Origin: Daphnia carinata
Lineage: Eukaryota; Arthropoda; Branchiopoda; Diplostraca; Daphniidae
Length of the DNA: 39,455 nucleotides
Assembly (NCBI RefSeq): GCF_022539665.2
Contig: NW_026712477.1
Span: 1-39,455 of the forward strand
Direction of reading: 5' to 3'
Below are positions 15,338-25,050 of this stretch, in pieces. How positions within the stretch are numbered: position 1 is the stretch's first letter; every line of letters begins with the position of its first letter. The notes under the pieces are model-generated. The model did not search any database and was not told where the DNA came from. It was given only the letters and a program-made list of their open reading frames with translations. Both the position numbers and the translations under genes were made by a program.

Positions 15338-16000
15338 GGTAGCCGGAGAAATAGGACCTGGAGAAATAGGACCCGGAGATTTAGGACCTACAAATAGGAC
15401 CTGGAGAAATAGGACCTGGAGAAATAGGACCCAATCTTCAAACATTTTTTGAAGGGTCCTATTTCTCCCTATTGAGGGTCCTATTTCTCCAGCCTTGAGG
15501 TCCTAATTCTCCATCTTAAAAAAATTAAATGTGGAATGGGATTAATATTCCGATATGTTGAAAAAAAAACCGAACGGCTTATATTGGTTTCTGCACTTCA
15601 AACACCGTTATCAATATGACGCCTTTTCACTGCATTATAACTTTTTTAAAAAAATTTACATTCATAATATTTTTGCAGGATTATATGCTTTTTCTATTGC
15701 TTTTTAGAGCTCATTCAATAGAAAAGTAATTTTGTTTATACAGTATTTGGATTTTCGCATTTCACATTTTCTTACTGGTGTTTTCAGGCCTACCATCACC
15801 CGCCCTTTACTAGTGTCGCTATTCACTTTTTTTTTCTTCGTGCCTCAATGAGGATTCTTGGGAGGGCACATAAGTACGTCTTAATACACAGATAACTAAG
15901 AAAATTATTATATAAAAATAATTTAAGAAACGTTAATTTCATAATAAAACACTGTTTGCCCTTGCGCAAAATATTGTTTTTTACGATATATATGGCAACG
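15338..16000 (+). repeat. Long left terminal inverted repeat of element A
   Basis: The outer ~165 bp is built from GGAGAAATAGGACC words, first in one orientation and then, after a loop, inverted. Farther in, diverged sequence still aligns with the reverse complement of the right end. Shared words include CGGCTTAT followed by GCACT(T/C)CAAAC and CCGTTATCAAT, ATAACTTTTTT, TCTATTGCTTT, AGCTCAT, CTAGT, and TAAGTAC followed by CTTAATACAC and GATAA. The inner limit, near 16000, is soft. Splice-like signals in this part (TTTGCAG, TTTTCAG) have no coding frame to support them. The open frame at 15956-16282 overlaps the repeat and looks fortuitous. Confidence 0.75.
15418..15468. repeat. Subterminal hairpin in the left end of element A
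   Basis: GGAGAAATAGGACCC (15418-15432) is followed by its exact reverse complement GGGTCCTATTTCTCC (15454-15468). TTCAAA and TTTGAA inside extend the pairing, so nearly the whole 51 bp could fold back. The right end holds the equivalent arrangement around 19708-19750. Subterminal repeats of this type often act as transposase binding sites; that role is an inference here. Confidence 0.8.
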
Positions 16001-16772
16001 GTTACTACAAGCAGACGACTGTTTCAAGCTCGAAGTGTCAACATCCTACAATTCTATGAATCGTTGAAGTTGCTTATTGTAAGCGGTGTTTGTTTGACAG
16101 GTAAGTGGCTAGTTTCAGTAAAATTAAAAATTTTCTATTACCTAGGTTTGGCAGTTTTGGTACATTTCAAATTCATGTTGGCATTAGCACCACAGAAGAA
16201 AAAATTTACTTGGAAGGAAAGGTATTTAAAGTGTAGACATAATTTTATTAGTTGCAGTTGGAAATTTGACACACATTACTAATCCGAAATGTTTCTTAGG
16301 TGGTTACTTTCAAGGAGAATCATGAAACTAGAGCATGATTTACCATGAACCATTTGGGAACCAACTTGTTAGCTGCCTTATAGCTATCATCCTTCTGGTA
16401 ATCTAGATTTTCACAGATTTTTTGTTCGTGAAATTTATGTAATCATTTTTCTTATCGTTCAGATGAAATAACAGCATTACAGCTGTTAGTTACGTCAAGA
16501 CATTAATCTCAAGATGCAAGTACTGAGCTTTAACGGATTTCAATTTACAGAAGCAAGACATCCAATTCTGTTGTTGAGGAGAAAACCAACTACACACCCA
16601 GCTATGAATGGACACATATGTGTAATTGAATCTAAATTAATTTTATTTTTATGGTTTAAAGGCTTTTCGTTCTAATCTTCCTGCTAGATAGTATCTGAGA
16701 GCCATTCTTTAATTATCATTTCACTTAGATGCATTTTCAACTAGTAACTACATTAATTTATTATCGTCTTAG
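16000..16772 (+). other. Unassigned interior of element A, possibly decayed upstream part of the captured gene
   Basis: AT-rich, with several plausible splice signals (donor GTAAGT at 16101; acceptors ending TTGCAG, TTCTTAG, CGTTCAG, TTTACAG) but no sustained coding frame. Near 16500-16535, fragments such as V-T-S/C and L-K-M-Q-V can be read in shifting frames. In JADE proteins an extended PHD finger (T-A-F-H-V-T-C-A-F, then G-L-E-M-K) would lie just upstream of the recognised part, so this may be its eroded remnant. That is weak evidence; the stretch may equally be unrelated captured DNA. Confidence 0.35.
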
Positions 16773-18280
16773 GTAGCAAACCGAAATCGGTACCATCGCT
16801 GAGCAGTGCCCAAGAAAATGTCCAGGAGCACGTAACACTATTCCTTATTATTGATTTCCATGATATCAATATTGGATATGGATCACGGGATCTCATGTTG
16901 AAGGCGAGGGGGAGGAGAACACCCAATCCGTTAGAAAGCTGAAAAAAGAAATGACCGTCGAAGAAAGGCACTTAATCCGTGCCCAAAAGTATAGGATACA
17001 TAAACATTTTTACGTTTTGCGTTTAATTATTTAGAGTTACTTGTGTGTGAAAAGGCTACAACTCATCGAATCGGACTTTTATAAGCATGCCAGCATTAAT
17101 GAAACGGCGCGGACGCTAGATCTTGATCTCGATGTCGTTGATCAAATTTTCAACTTTTGGGTTCTTAAACGAAAGGTGTGTGCTCCCAAATTCATGTGTC
17201 TCTACTACAAGCAATCAATTTTCTTTTCTAAAATTTACAGTCCAACCGAGACAGACCATTGCTACCGCCCAAAACCACTGAAACGGAAAGATTAAGTCAG
17301 CAACAACAGCAAGATATGGAACGTATGAAATTGTTTGTACAGCTACGACAAGACCTAGAGAGGGTATGAACATACTTCTCATTAACTTTATTATTTTATC
17401 TCGTTAACTGCAGAGTTGTCAGTAAAAACTGTTCTTCGCTGTAGGTTCGAAATTTGTGTTACATGGTCAGCCGAAGAGAGAAATTATCACGATCGTATTT
17501 TCGATTGCGAGAACAAACCTTCCACAAGCAACAGCGATTTTGTCTCTGTCTGATCTACAAAAAACTATCACCCCAGCAGAACTGACGCCAATCATGGCTC
17601 CAATGTCTATGACCTTGTATATTTACGTGGGGAAACGATCCAAAAAGAAGGCTTTGAACAAGTCATTCAACTCATAGCAGGCGTACAGTCGAACATCCCC
17701 GCAATGAAAAAGGTTTGGCTTTTCCGTAATTATCGATGACAAGGAAACAGTTCTCAATCTGTGTGCGTTGAATTTATTTGGTTGCAGGATAAAAATGGAA
17801 TCGTTGGTCGTCCCAATCATTTAAAGGAAGACAACCCATACAAACGCACGTACATGAATGGGGGCGAAAGTCGTTGATTCCGCTCGCTATCTTCCATCAG
17901 TGCCGAATCGGCTGCCTCTGATACTGAAACAAACAGTAGATGGAAGAGACCGGTATTTCAAATCATCTTCCTGTTCGAGTTTCTACGCCGATCACAATTT
18001 CCCATTTTTTATTCTTTCCGTCCAGGTGAGAACACCTTCGCAAACATCAATTACCTCGGTCGACAGCGATTTCGATGTAGCCATTACACAGCTTGGTTCC
18101 AAAAAAGCCAGTTCGAAAACTAGTGATAGAGCTGGCAAGTTCATTTACACCGACAGTGAAGAAGAAGCGGGACCTTTTAGGCTTTTGATGTTACCTGCTA
18201 AATTTTTGTTTAATTGTTTGTATTTTGTAAAAATAAATGTAAATCAATTACCAAAAATTTATGGTTTTATTTTAATTTAA
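16773..18280 (+). pseudogene. Broken JADE/Rhinoceros-family gene fragment captured in element A
   Basis: JADE proteins (Rhinoceros in flies) scaffold the HBO1 MYST histone acetyltransferase complex in the nucleus. Exons inferred from splice sites and frame: 16773-16831 (tentative), 16909-16988 (start tentative), 17055-17175, 17241-17363, 17445-17712, 17788-17952, 18026 to about 18178. Introns are 65-81 bp. The match covers the Enhancer-of-polycomb-like region after the PHD fingers: KLKKEMTVEER; LQLIESDFYKH; VVDQIFNFWVLKRK; RPLLPPKT; LFVQLRQDLER; VRNLCYMVSRREKL; REQTFHKQ. The 17445 exon shifts frame twice (to DLQKTITPAELTP, then NHGSNVYDLVYLRGE). TGA at 17875 interrupts SR*FRSLSSISAESAASDTE. 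The PHD fingers are missing or unrecognisable. The retained introns show DNA-level capture. Family assignment is firm; the parent gene is unknown and the exact exon edges are inferred. Confidence 0.85.
18232..18237 (+). promoter_or_regulatory. Candidate poly(A) signal of the captured gene piece
   Basis: AATAAA in an AT-rich stretch just after the last JADE-like exon (ending ...FIYTDSEEE). It may be the parent gene's 3' processing signal carried along, or a chance word in AT-rich DNA. The copy in element B is at 33939-33944. Confidence 0.35.
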
Positions 18281-18289
18281 ACAAATTTT

Positions 18290-18580
18290 CTTGCGTCCTT
18301 TGGCTGCCGCGATCCGGACATTCCGCGGATGTTCCAATACGTACGTTCACTGAACGTACGGATTTGCCATCCTGCAGACGTCCAACTAAGGACGTCCGTA
18401 GTACTCCCAAATAAGGACGTTACCAGGACTTCCAATTAATTACGTCCGTAGGACGTCCTCCAGTGGACGTCCCTAAAACCGGACATTAGGACATCCTGGT
18501 GACGTACATCTGCCGTCAGAATAGGACGTCCCGATCGGCCAGCCAGGACGTAGATGGGATGTCCCTGGGACGGACAAAGG
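18290..18580. repeat. ACGTCC-rich, GC-richer segment in element A
   Basis: Clearly different in composition from everything around it. The word GGACGTCC and near variants (GACGTCC, TACGTCCGTAGGACGTCC, GGACGTAG, GGACGTTACC) occur about ten times in both orientations at irregular spacing, since GGACGTCC is its own reverse complement. It looks like the remnant of another palindrome-rich repeat or small element nested inside. The open frames at 18214-18414 (+) and 18436-18642 (-) that cross it look fortuitous. No function is assigned. Confidence 0.65.
18340..18360. repeat. Near-perfect 21-bp palindrome in the ACGTCC-rich segment
   Basis: CGTACGTTCA, one unpaired C, then TGAACGTACG: ten paired bases on each side. 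Conserved exactly in copy B at 34047-34067. Confidence 0.9.
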
Positions 18581-18652
18581 CTAGTAAGGTATGTATGTGC
18601 TATAATCTTTTTGTTTAAGGAAGGCAAGCCAGCATATGCCATCCAATTTCAG

Positions 18653-19130
18653 GGGAAAAGCAGGACTCTGATAAAATGAAAACTGAACTTAAACGGAAGT
18701 TAGATAAGTTGGAGAAGAAGAAACTAAACAAACAAAGGAAAAATAACAGATGCCAAGGTAAACTTTGATTTCGACAAAAAAAAAATAGACCTTCAACTAA
18801 TTTTACTTTTCTGTATTATAACAGATAAAAGAATACTAAGAGCAATAGGTTAAAAAAAATGTGGAATTGATTGCGAGCTTGATAAACCAATTAAGAAAGA
18901 GAATAAAATCAACATCACAAACGAGAAAGAAGTTGGTTGAACGCATCGAAGAACAAGAAAAGAGAAAGGAACAACAACAGAAAAGGGATAAATCAACATT
19001 AAGAAAACGAAAAATGAAAGGAAAGCATAAACTGAATAAACTAGCGAAAAAAACAAACTTATCGTATGAATTGCCGATATTGACATGGATGAGCTGCCTC
19101 GTGTTCCATTATTTACAAGCCGTGCCATGA
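18653..19130 (+). pseudogene. Broken lysine-rich coiled-coil-like reading frame, copy A
   Basis: Not recognised. A first segment (18653-18757) reads in one frame after a plausible acceptor (TTTCAG), through MKTELKRKLDKLEKKK to RCQ. A 67-bp candidate intron (GTAAAC...TATAACAG, 18758-18824) follows. The second segment opens as DKRILRAIG and then stops. One base out of frame, from about 18849, a longer run continues: LVERIEEQEKRKEQQQKR, then repeated K/R and ending ELPILTWMSCLV. About 40 percent of the central residues are K or R with heptad-like spacing, which suggests a basic coiled coil. The long frame has no ATG (it opens on GTG at 18861) and the frame break is internal, so this is probably a decayed captured exon set. 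It could be a distal part of the same parent gene or of another gene. Confidence 0.45.
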
Positions 19131-19189
19131 TAGTTTTGTATAACAATACACTGGCATGCCTTCCATGATCCGAGAGGAACTCATTATTT

Positions 19190-19826
19190 TCGTTCTTGCC
19201 ACGTAGGTCTCTATTTATGGTTTTGCGGCATATATTTTTTTTATTAAAAAATGTGCTTGTCTTAAATTATATATATATAATTTTTTTATTATTTATCAGT
19301 GTATTAAGGAGTACTTAGGGGAAAGCATGCCCCTCGTCTCCGGGAATTCGCATGGAATAAGGATATCAGCCAGGGGGGAGGGCGATACTAGGACTAGAAA
19401 CGCCACTAACGAAAGGTCAAGGGCAAAAAATCAAACACTGTGTAAAAATAAATATAACTTTTATACATGAGCTGTGTAAAGCAATAGATAATGCGTGTAA
19501 TCATGCAAAAAAAATATAAATATGAATTCAAACAAAAAAGTTATGATGGACTGATTACACGAGCAATTGATAACGGGGTTTGGAGTGCGGAAAACTACAT
19601 AAGCCGTCCGGTTCTTCCTTTACAACAGCGGGCTTTAGGGCTATTTCCCAAGGAGAAATAGGACCATTACTATGGAGAAATAGGACCCTTATGAGGGAGA
19701 AATAGGACCCTTCAAAATATGATTGATGATTGGGTCCTAATTCTCCGGGTCCTATTTCTCCAGGTCCTATTTTAGGGTCCTAAATCTCCGGGTCCTATTT
19801 CTCCAGGTCCTATTTCTCCGGCAATC
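19190..19826 (-). repeat. Long right terminal inverted repeat of element A
   Basis: Reverse-complement counterpart of the left end. The outermost ~50 bp matches closely (GCCGGAGAAATAGGACC, TGG, AGAAATAGGACCCGGAG when read inward). The next ~115 bp again consists of GGAGAAATAGGACC words in both orientations. Inward from about 19620 the similarity is diverged but collinear with the left end: ACCGGACGGCTTAT, GCACTCCAAAC, CCGTTATCAAT, CATAACTTTTTT, TCTATTGCTTT, CAGCTCAT, TAAGTACTCCTTAATACAC. The inner limit is soft. The region from 19131 to 19190 holds nothing I can assign. Confidence 0.75.
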
Positions 19827-19835
19827 CACATTGAA
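19827..19835. repeat. Putative 9-bp target-site duplication, right of element A
   Basis: Second CACATTGAA, directly after the element end (CTCCGGCAATC). It is followed by TACACGTATATTTG, which continues the satellite in the register expected for a 9-bp overlap with the left flank. Confidence 0.65.
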
Positions 19836-19846
19836 TACACGTATAT

Positions 19847-20300
19847 TTGATACTGTTTGAAGGTACATCATTAAACTGATTCTATAAGACTACATTCACA
19901 TTGAATACACGTATATTTGATGCTGTTTGAATGTAGATATTGAAACTCACTGTATCACACTATATTCACATTGAATACACGTATATTTCATAATATTTGA
20001 ATGTACATCATGAAACTGATTCTATAACACTATATTCACATTGAATACACATATATTTGATGCTGTTTGTATGTAGATATTGAAACTCACTGTATCACAC
20101 TATATTCACATTGAATACACGTATATTTGATGCTGTTTGAAAGTAGATATTGAAACTCACTGTATCACACTATATTCACATTGAATACACGTATATTTCA
20201 TAATGTTTGAATGTACATCATGAAACTGATTCTATAACACTATATTCACATTGAATAGACGCATAATTGATGCTGTTTGAATACAGATATTGAAACTCAC
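19847..20300. repeat. Right copy of the higher-order unit flanking element A
   Basis: Matches the marker series at 14581-15100 in order: CATCATTAAACTG with CTATAAGACTACATTC (19866); ATTTCATAATA (19989); a GTTTGTATG monomer; ATTTCATAATG exactly 210 bp later (20199); then a GCATAATTG and ATACAG monomer. It has one monomer fewer than the left copy. A related series with CATCATTAAACTG recurs at 22524, 38 monomers farther on. Confidence 0.78.
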
Positions 20301-23300
20301 TGTATCACACAATATTCACATTGAATACACGTATATTTGATGCTGTTTGAATGTAGATATTGAAACTCACTGTATCACACTATATTCACAATGAATACAC
20401 GTATATTTCATACTGTTTGAATGTAAATATTGAAACTCACTGTATCACACTATATTCACATTGAATACAGATATATTTGATACTGTTTGAAGGTACATCA
20501 TGAAACTGATTCTATAACACTATATTCACATTGAATACACGTATATTTCATAATGTTTGAATGTACATCATGAAACTGATTCTATAACACTATATTCACA
20601 TTGAATACACATATATTTGATTCTGTTTGAATATAGATATTGAAACTCACTGTATCACACTATATTCACATTGAACACACGCATATTTGATGCTGTTTGA
20701 ATACAGATATTGAAACTCACTGTATCACACTATATTCACATTGAATACACGTATATTTGATGCTGTTTGAATGTAGATATTAAAATTCACTGTATCACAC
20801 TATATTCACATTGAATACAGATATATTTGATACTGTTTGAAGGTACATCATGAAACTGTTTCTATAATACTATATTCACATTGAATACACGTATATTTGA
20901 TGCTGTTTGAATGTAGATATTGAAACTCACTGTATCACACTATATTCACTTTGAATACACGTATATTTGATGCTGTTTGAATGTAGATATTGAAACTCAC
21001 TGTATCACACTATATTCACATTGAATACACGTATATTTGATACTGTTTGAATGTAGATATTGAAACTCACTGTATCACACTATATTCACATTGAATACAC
21101 GTATATTTGATGCTGTTTGAATGTAGATATTGAAACTCACTGTATCACACTATATTCACATTGAATATACGTATATTTGATGCTGTTTGAATGTAGATAT
21201 TGAAACTCACTGTATCACACTATATTCACATTGAATACACGATATATTTGATGCTGTTTGAATGTACATCATGAAACTGATTCTATAACACTATATTCAC
21301 ATTGAATACACGTATATTTGATGCTGTTTGAATATAGATATTGAAACTCACTGTATCACACTATATTCACATTGAATACAGATATATTTGATACTGTTTG
21401 AATGTACATATTGAAACTGATTCTATCACACTATATTCACATTGAATACACGTATATTTGATGCTGTTTGAATGTAGATATTAAAACTCACTGTATCACA
21501 CTATATTCACATTGAATATACGTATATTTGATATTGTTTGAATGTAGATATTGAAACTGATTCTATAACACTATATTCACATTGAATACACGTATATTTG
21601 ATGCTGTTTAATGTAGATCATGAAACTGATTCTATAACACTATATTCACATTGAATACACGTATATTTGATGCTGTTTGAATGTAGATATTGAAACTCAC
21701 TGTATCACACTATATTCACATTGAATACACGTATATTTGATGCTGTTTGAATGTCGATATTGAAACTCACTGTATCACACTATATTCACATTGAATACAC
21801 GTATATTTGATGCTGTTTGAATGTACATCATGAAACTGATTCTATAACACTATATTCACATTGAATACACGTATATTTGATGCTGTTTGAATGTAGATAT
21901 TGAAACTCACTGTATCACACTATATTCACATTGAATACACGTATATTTGATAATGTTTGAATGTAGATTATGAAACTGATTCTATAACACTATATTCACA
22001 TTGAATACACATATATTTGATGCTGTTTGAATGTAGATATTGAAACTCACTGTATCACACTATATTCACATTGAATACACGTATATTTGATGCTGTTTGA
22101 ATGTAGATATTGAAACTCACTGTATCACACTATATTCACATTGAATACACGTATATTTAATATGTTTGAATGTAGATCATGAAACTGATTCTATAACACT
22201 ATATTCACATTGAATACACATATATTTGATGCTGTTTGAATACAGATATTGAAACTCACTGTATCACACTATATTCACATTGAATACACGTATATTTGAT
22301 GCTGTTTGAATGTAGATATTAAAACTCACTGTATCACACTATATTCACATTGAATACAGATATATTTGATACTGTTTGAATGTACATAATGAAACTGATT
22401 CTATAACACTATATTCACATTGAATACACGTATATTTGATGCTGTTTGAATGTAGATATTGAAACTCACTGTATCACACTATATTCACATTGAATACACG
22501 TATATTTGATACTGTTTGAATGTACATCATTAAACTGATTCTATAACACTATATTCACATTGAATACACGTGTATTTGATGCTGTTTGAATGTAGATATT
22601 GAAACTCACTGTATCACACTATATTCACATTGAATACACGTATATTTGATGCTGTTTGAATGTAGATATTGAAACTCACTGTATCACACTATATTCACAT
22701 TGAATACACGTATATTTGATACTGTTTGAATGTACATCATGAAACTGATTCTATAACACTATATTCACATTGAATACACATATATTTGATGCTGTTTGTA
22801 TGTAGATATTGAAACTGATTCTATAACACTATATTCACATTGAATACACGTATATTTGATACTGTTTGAATGTAGATCATGAAACTGATTCTATAACACT
22901 ATATTCACATTGAATACACATATATTTGATGCTGTTTGTATGTAGATATTGAAACTCACTGTATCACACTATATTCACATTGAATACACGTATATTTGAT
23001 GCTGTTTGAATGTAGATATTGAAACTCACTGTATCACACTATATTCTTATTGAATACAGATATATTTGATGCTGTTTGAATGTAGATATTGCAACTCACT
23101 GTATCACACTATATTCACATTGAATACACGTATATTTGATGCTGTTTGAATGTACATCATGAAACTCAGTGTATCACACTATATTCACATTGAATACACG
23201 TATATTTGATGCTGTTTGAATGTAGATATTGAAACTCACTGTATCACACAATATTCACATTGAATACACGTATATTTGATGCTGTTTGAATGTAGATATT

Positions 23301-25050
23301 GAAACTCACTGTATCACACTATATTCACAATGAATACACGTATATTTCATACTGTTTGAATGTAAATATTGAAACTCATTGTATCACACTATATTCACAT
23401 TAATACACGTATATTTAATGCTGTTTGAATGTAGATCATTGAAACTGATTCTATAACACTATATTCACATTGAATACACGTATATTTGATGCTGTTTGAA
23501 TGTAGATATTGAAACTGATTCTATAACACTATATTCACATTGAATACACATATATTTGATGCTGTTTGAATGTAGATATTGAAACTCACTGTATCACAAT
23601 ATATTTACATTAAATACACGTATATTTGATGCTGTTTGAATACAGATATTGAAACTCACTGTATCACACTATATTCACATTGAATACAGATATATTTGAT
23701 ACTGTTTGAAGGAACATCATGAAACTGATTCTATAACACTATATTCACATTGAATACACGTATATTTGATGCTGTTTGAATGTAGATATTGCAACTCACT
23801 GTATCACACTATATTCACATTGAATACACGTATATTTGATGCTGTTTGAATGTAGATATTGAAACTCACTGTATCACACTATATTCACATTGAATACACG
23901 TATATTTCATACTGTTTGAATGTAGATCATGAAACTGATTCTATAACACTATATTCACATTGAATACACGTATATTTGATGCTGTTTGAATATAGATATT
24001 GAAACTGATTGTATAACACTATATTCACATTGAATACACGTATATTTGATACTGTTTGAATGTCGATATTGAAACTCACTGTATCACACTATTTTATCAT
24101 TGAATACCTGTTTATTTGATACTTTTTGAATTTAGATATTGAAACTGATTGTATAACACTATATTCACATTGAATACACGTATATTTGATACTGTTTGAA
24201 TGTAGATCATGAAACTGATTCTATAACACTATATTCACATTGAATACACGTATATTTGATTCTGTTTGAATGTAGATATTGAAACTCACTGTATCACACT
24301 ATATTCACATTGAATACACGTATATTTGATGCTGTTTGAATGTAGATATTGAAACTCACTTCATCACACTATATTCACATTGAATACAGGTATATTTGAT
24401 ACTGTTTGAATGTAGATATTGAAACTGATTCTATAACACTATATTCACATTGAATACACATATATTTGATGCTGTTTGAATGTAGATATTGAAACTCACT
24501 GTATCACACTATATTCACATTGAATACACGTATATTTGATGCTGTTTGAATGTAGATATTGAAACTGATTCTATCACACTATATTCACTTTGTATACACG
24601 TATATTTGATGCTGTTTGTATGTAGATATTGCAACTCACTGTATCACACTATATTCACATTGAATACACGTATATTTGATGCTGTTTGAATGTAGATATT
24701 GAAACTGATTCTATAACACTATATTCACATTGAATACACGTATATTTGATGCTGTTTGAATGTAGATATTGAAACTGATTGTATAACACTATATTCACAT
24801 TGAATACACGTATATTTGATGTTGTTTGAATGTAGATATTGAAACTGATTCTATAACAATATATTCACATTGAATACACGTATATTTGATGCTGTTTGAA
24901 TGTAGATATTGAAACTCACTGTATTACACTATATTCACATTGAATACACGTATATTTGATGCTGTTTGAATGTAGATATTGAAACTGATTCTATAACACT
25001 ATATTCACATTGAATACACTTATATTTGATGCTGTTTGAATGTAGATATT

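Larger units (their letters stand above)
15338..19826 (+). mobile_element. Non-autonomous TIR DNA element, copy A (4489 bp), carrying host gene sequence
   Basis: A sharply bounded block of non-satellite sequence. The ends are GGTAGCCGGAGAAATAGG and its imperfect inverted match CCTATTTCTCCGGCAATC, and 9-bp CACATTGAA duplications flank it. Inverted similarity extends about 600-660 bp inward from each end. The interior holds a broken JADE/Rhinoceros-like gene piece, an ACGTCC-rich segment and a broken lysine-rich frame. No reading frame resembling a transposase or reverse transcriptase was found on either strand, so movement would need an enzyme supplied from elsewhere. Long inverted repeats, 9-bp duplication and captured gene DNA fit the Pack-type pattern best known in Mutator-like elements. 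Other superfamilies with 8-9 bp duplications, such as hAT or Merlin, cannot be excluded. Confidence 0.85.

Noticed and set aside
15956-16282. 108-codon plus-strand frame (and its copy at 31657-31938)
   Set aside because: It opens on TTG, overlaps the inverted repeat, crosses splice-like signals, matches nothing recognised, and is shortened by a 1-bp insertion in copy B.
16753-16971. Minus-strand frame of 72 codons (copy at 32455-32673)
   Set aside because: Antisense shadow of the tentative first JADE-like exons.
17623-17820. Minus-strand frame of 65 codons (copy at 33330-33527)
   Set aside because: Antisense to JADE-like exons and the 17713-17787 intron; no independent support.
17858-18280. 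140-codon plus-strand frame as a standalone gene (copy at 33565-33987)
   Set aside because: It joins an out-of-frame exon part, an intron and the real 18026 exon. Only the section from VRTPSQTS to YTDSEEE belongs to the JADE-like piece.
16773-18280. Processed retrocopy of a JADE mRNA
   Set aside because: Introns of 65-81 bp with GT...AG ends lie between the conserved blocks, and there is no poly(A) tract at the end, so the source was genomic DNA or unspliced RNA.
18436-18642. Minus-strand frame across the ACGTCC-rich segment (copy at 34143-34349), and the plus-strand frame 18214-18414
   Set aside because: Translation of a palindrome-word repeat; no ATG-led or conserved coding signal.
18850-19146. 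Hydrophobic minus-strand frame (a different minus-strand frame, 34391-34600, in copy B)
   Set aside because: Antisense of the lysine-rich run: AAA/AAG read backwards gives F and L, so the membrane-like look is an artefact. The frames differ between copies.
15338-19826. Autonomous transposon or retroelement
   Set aside because: No frame on either strand shows a transposase, integrase or reverse transcriptase motif. The interior is accounted for by captured or unassigned sequence.
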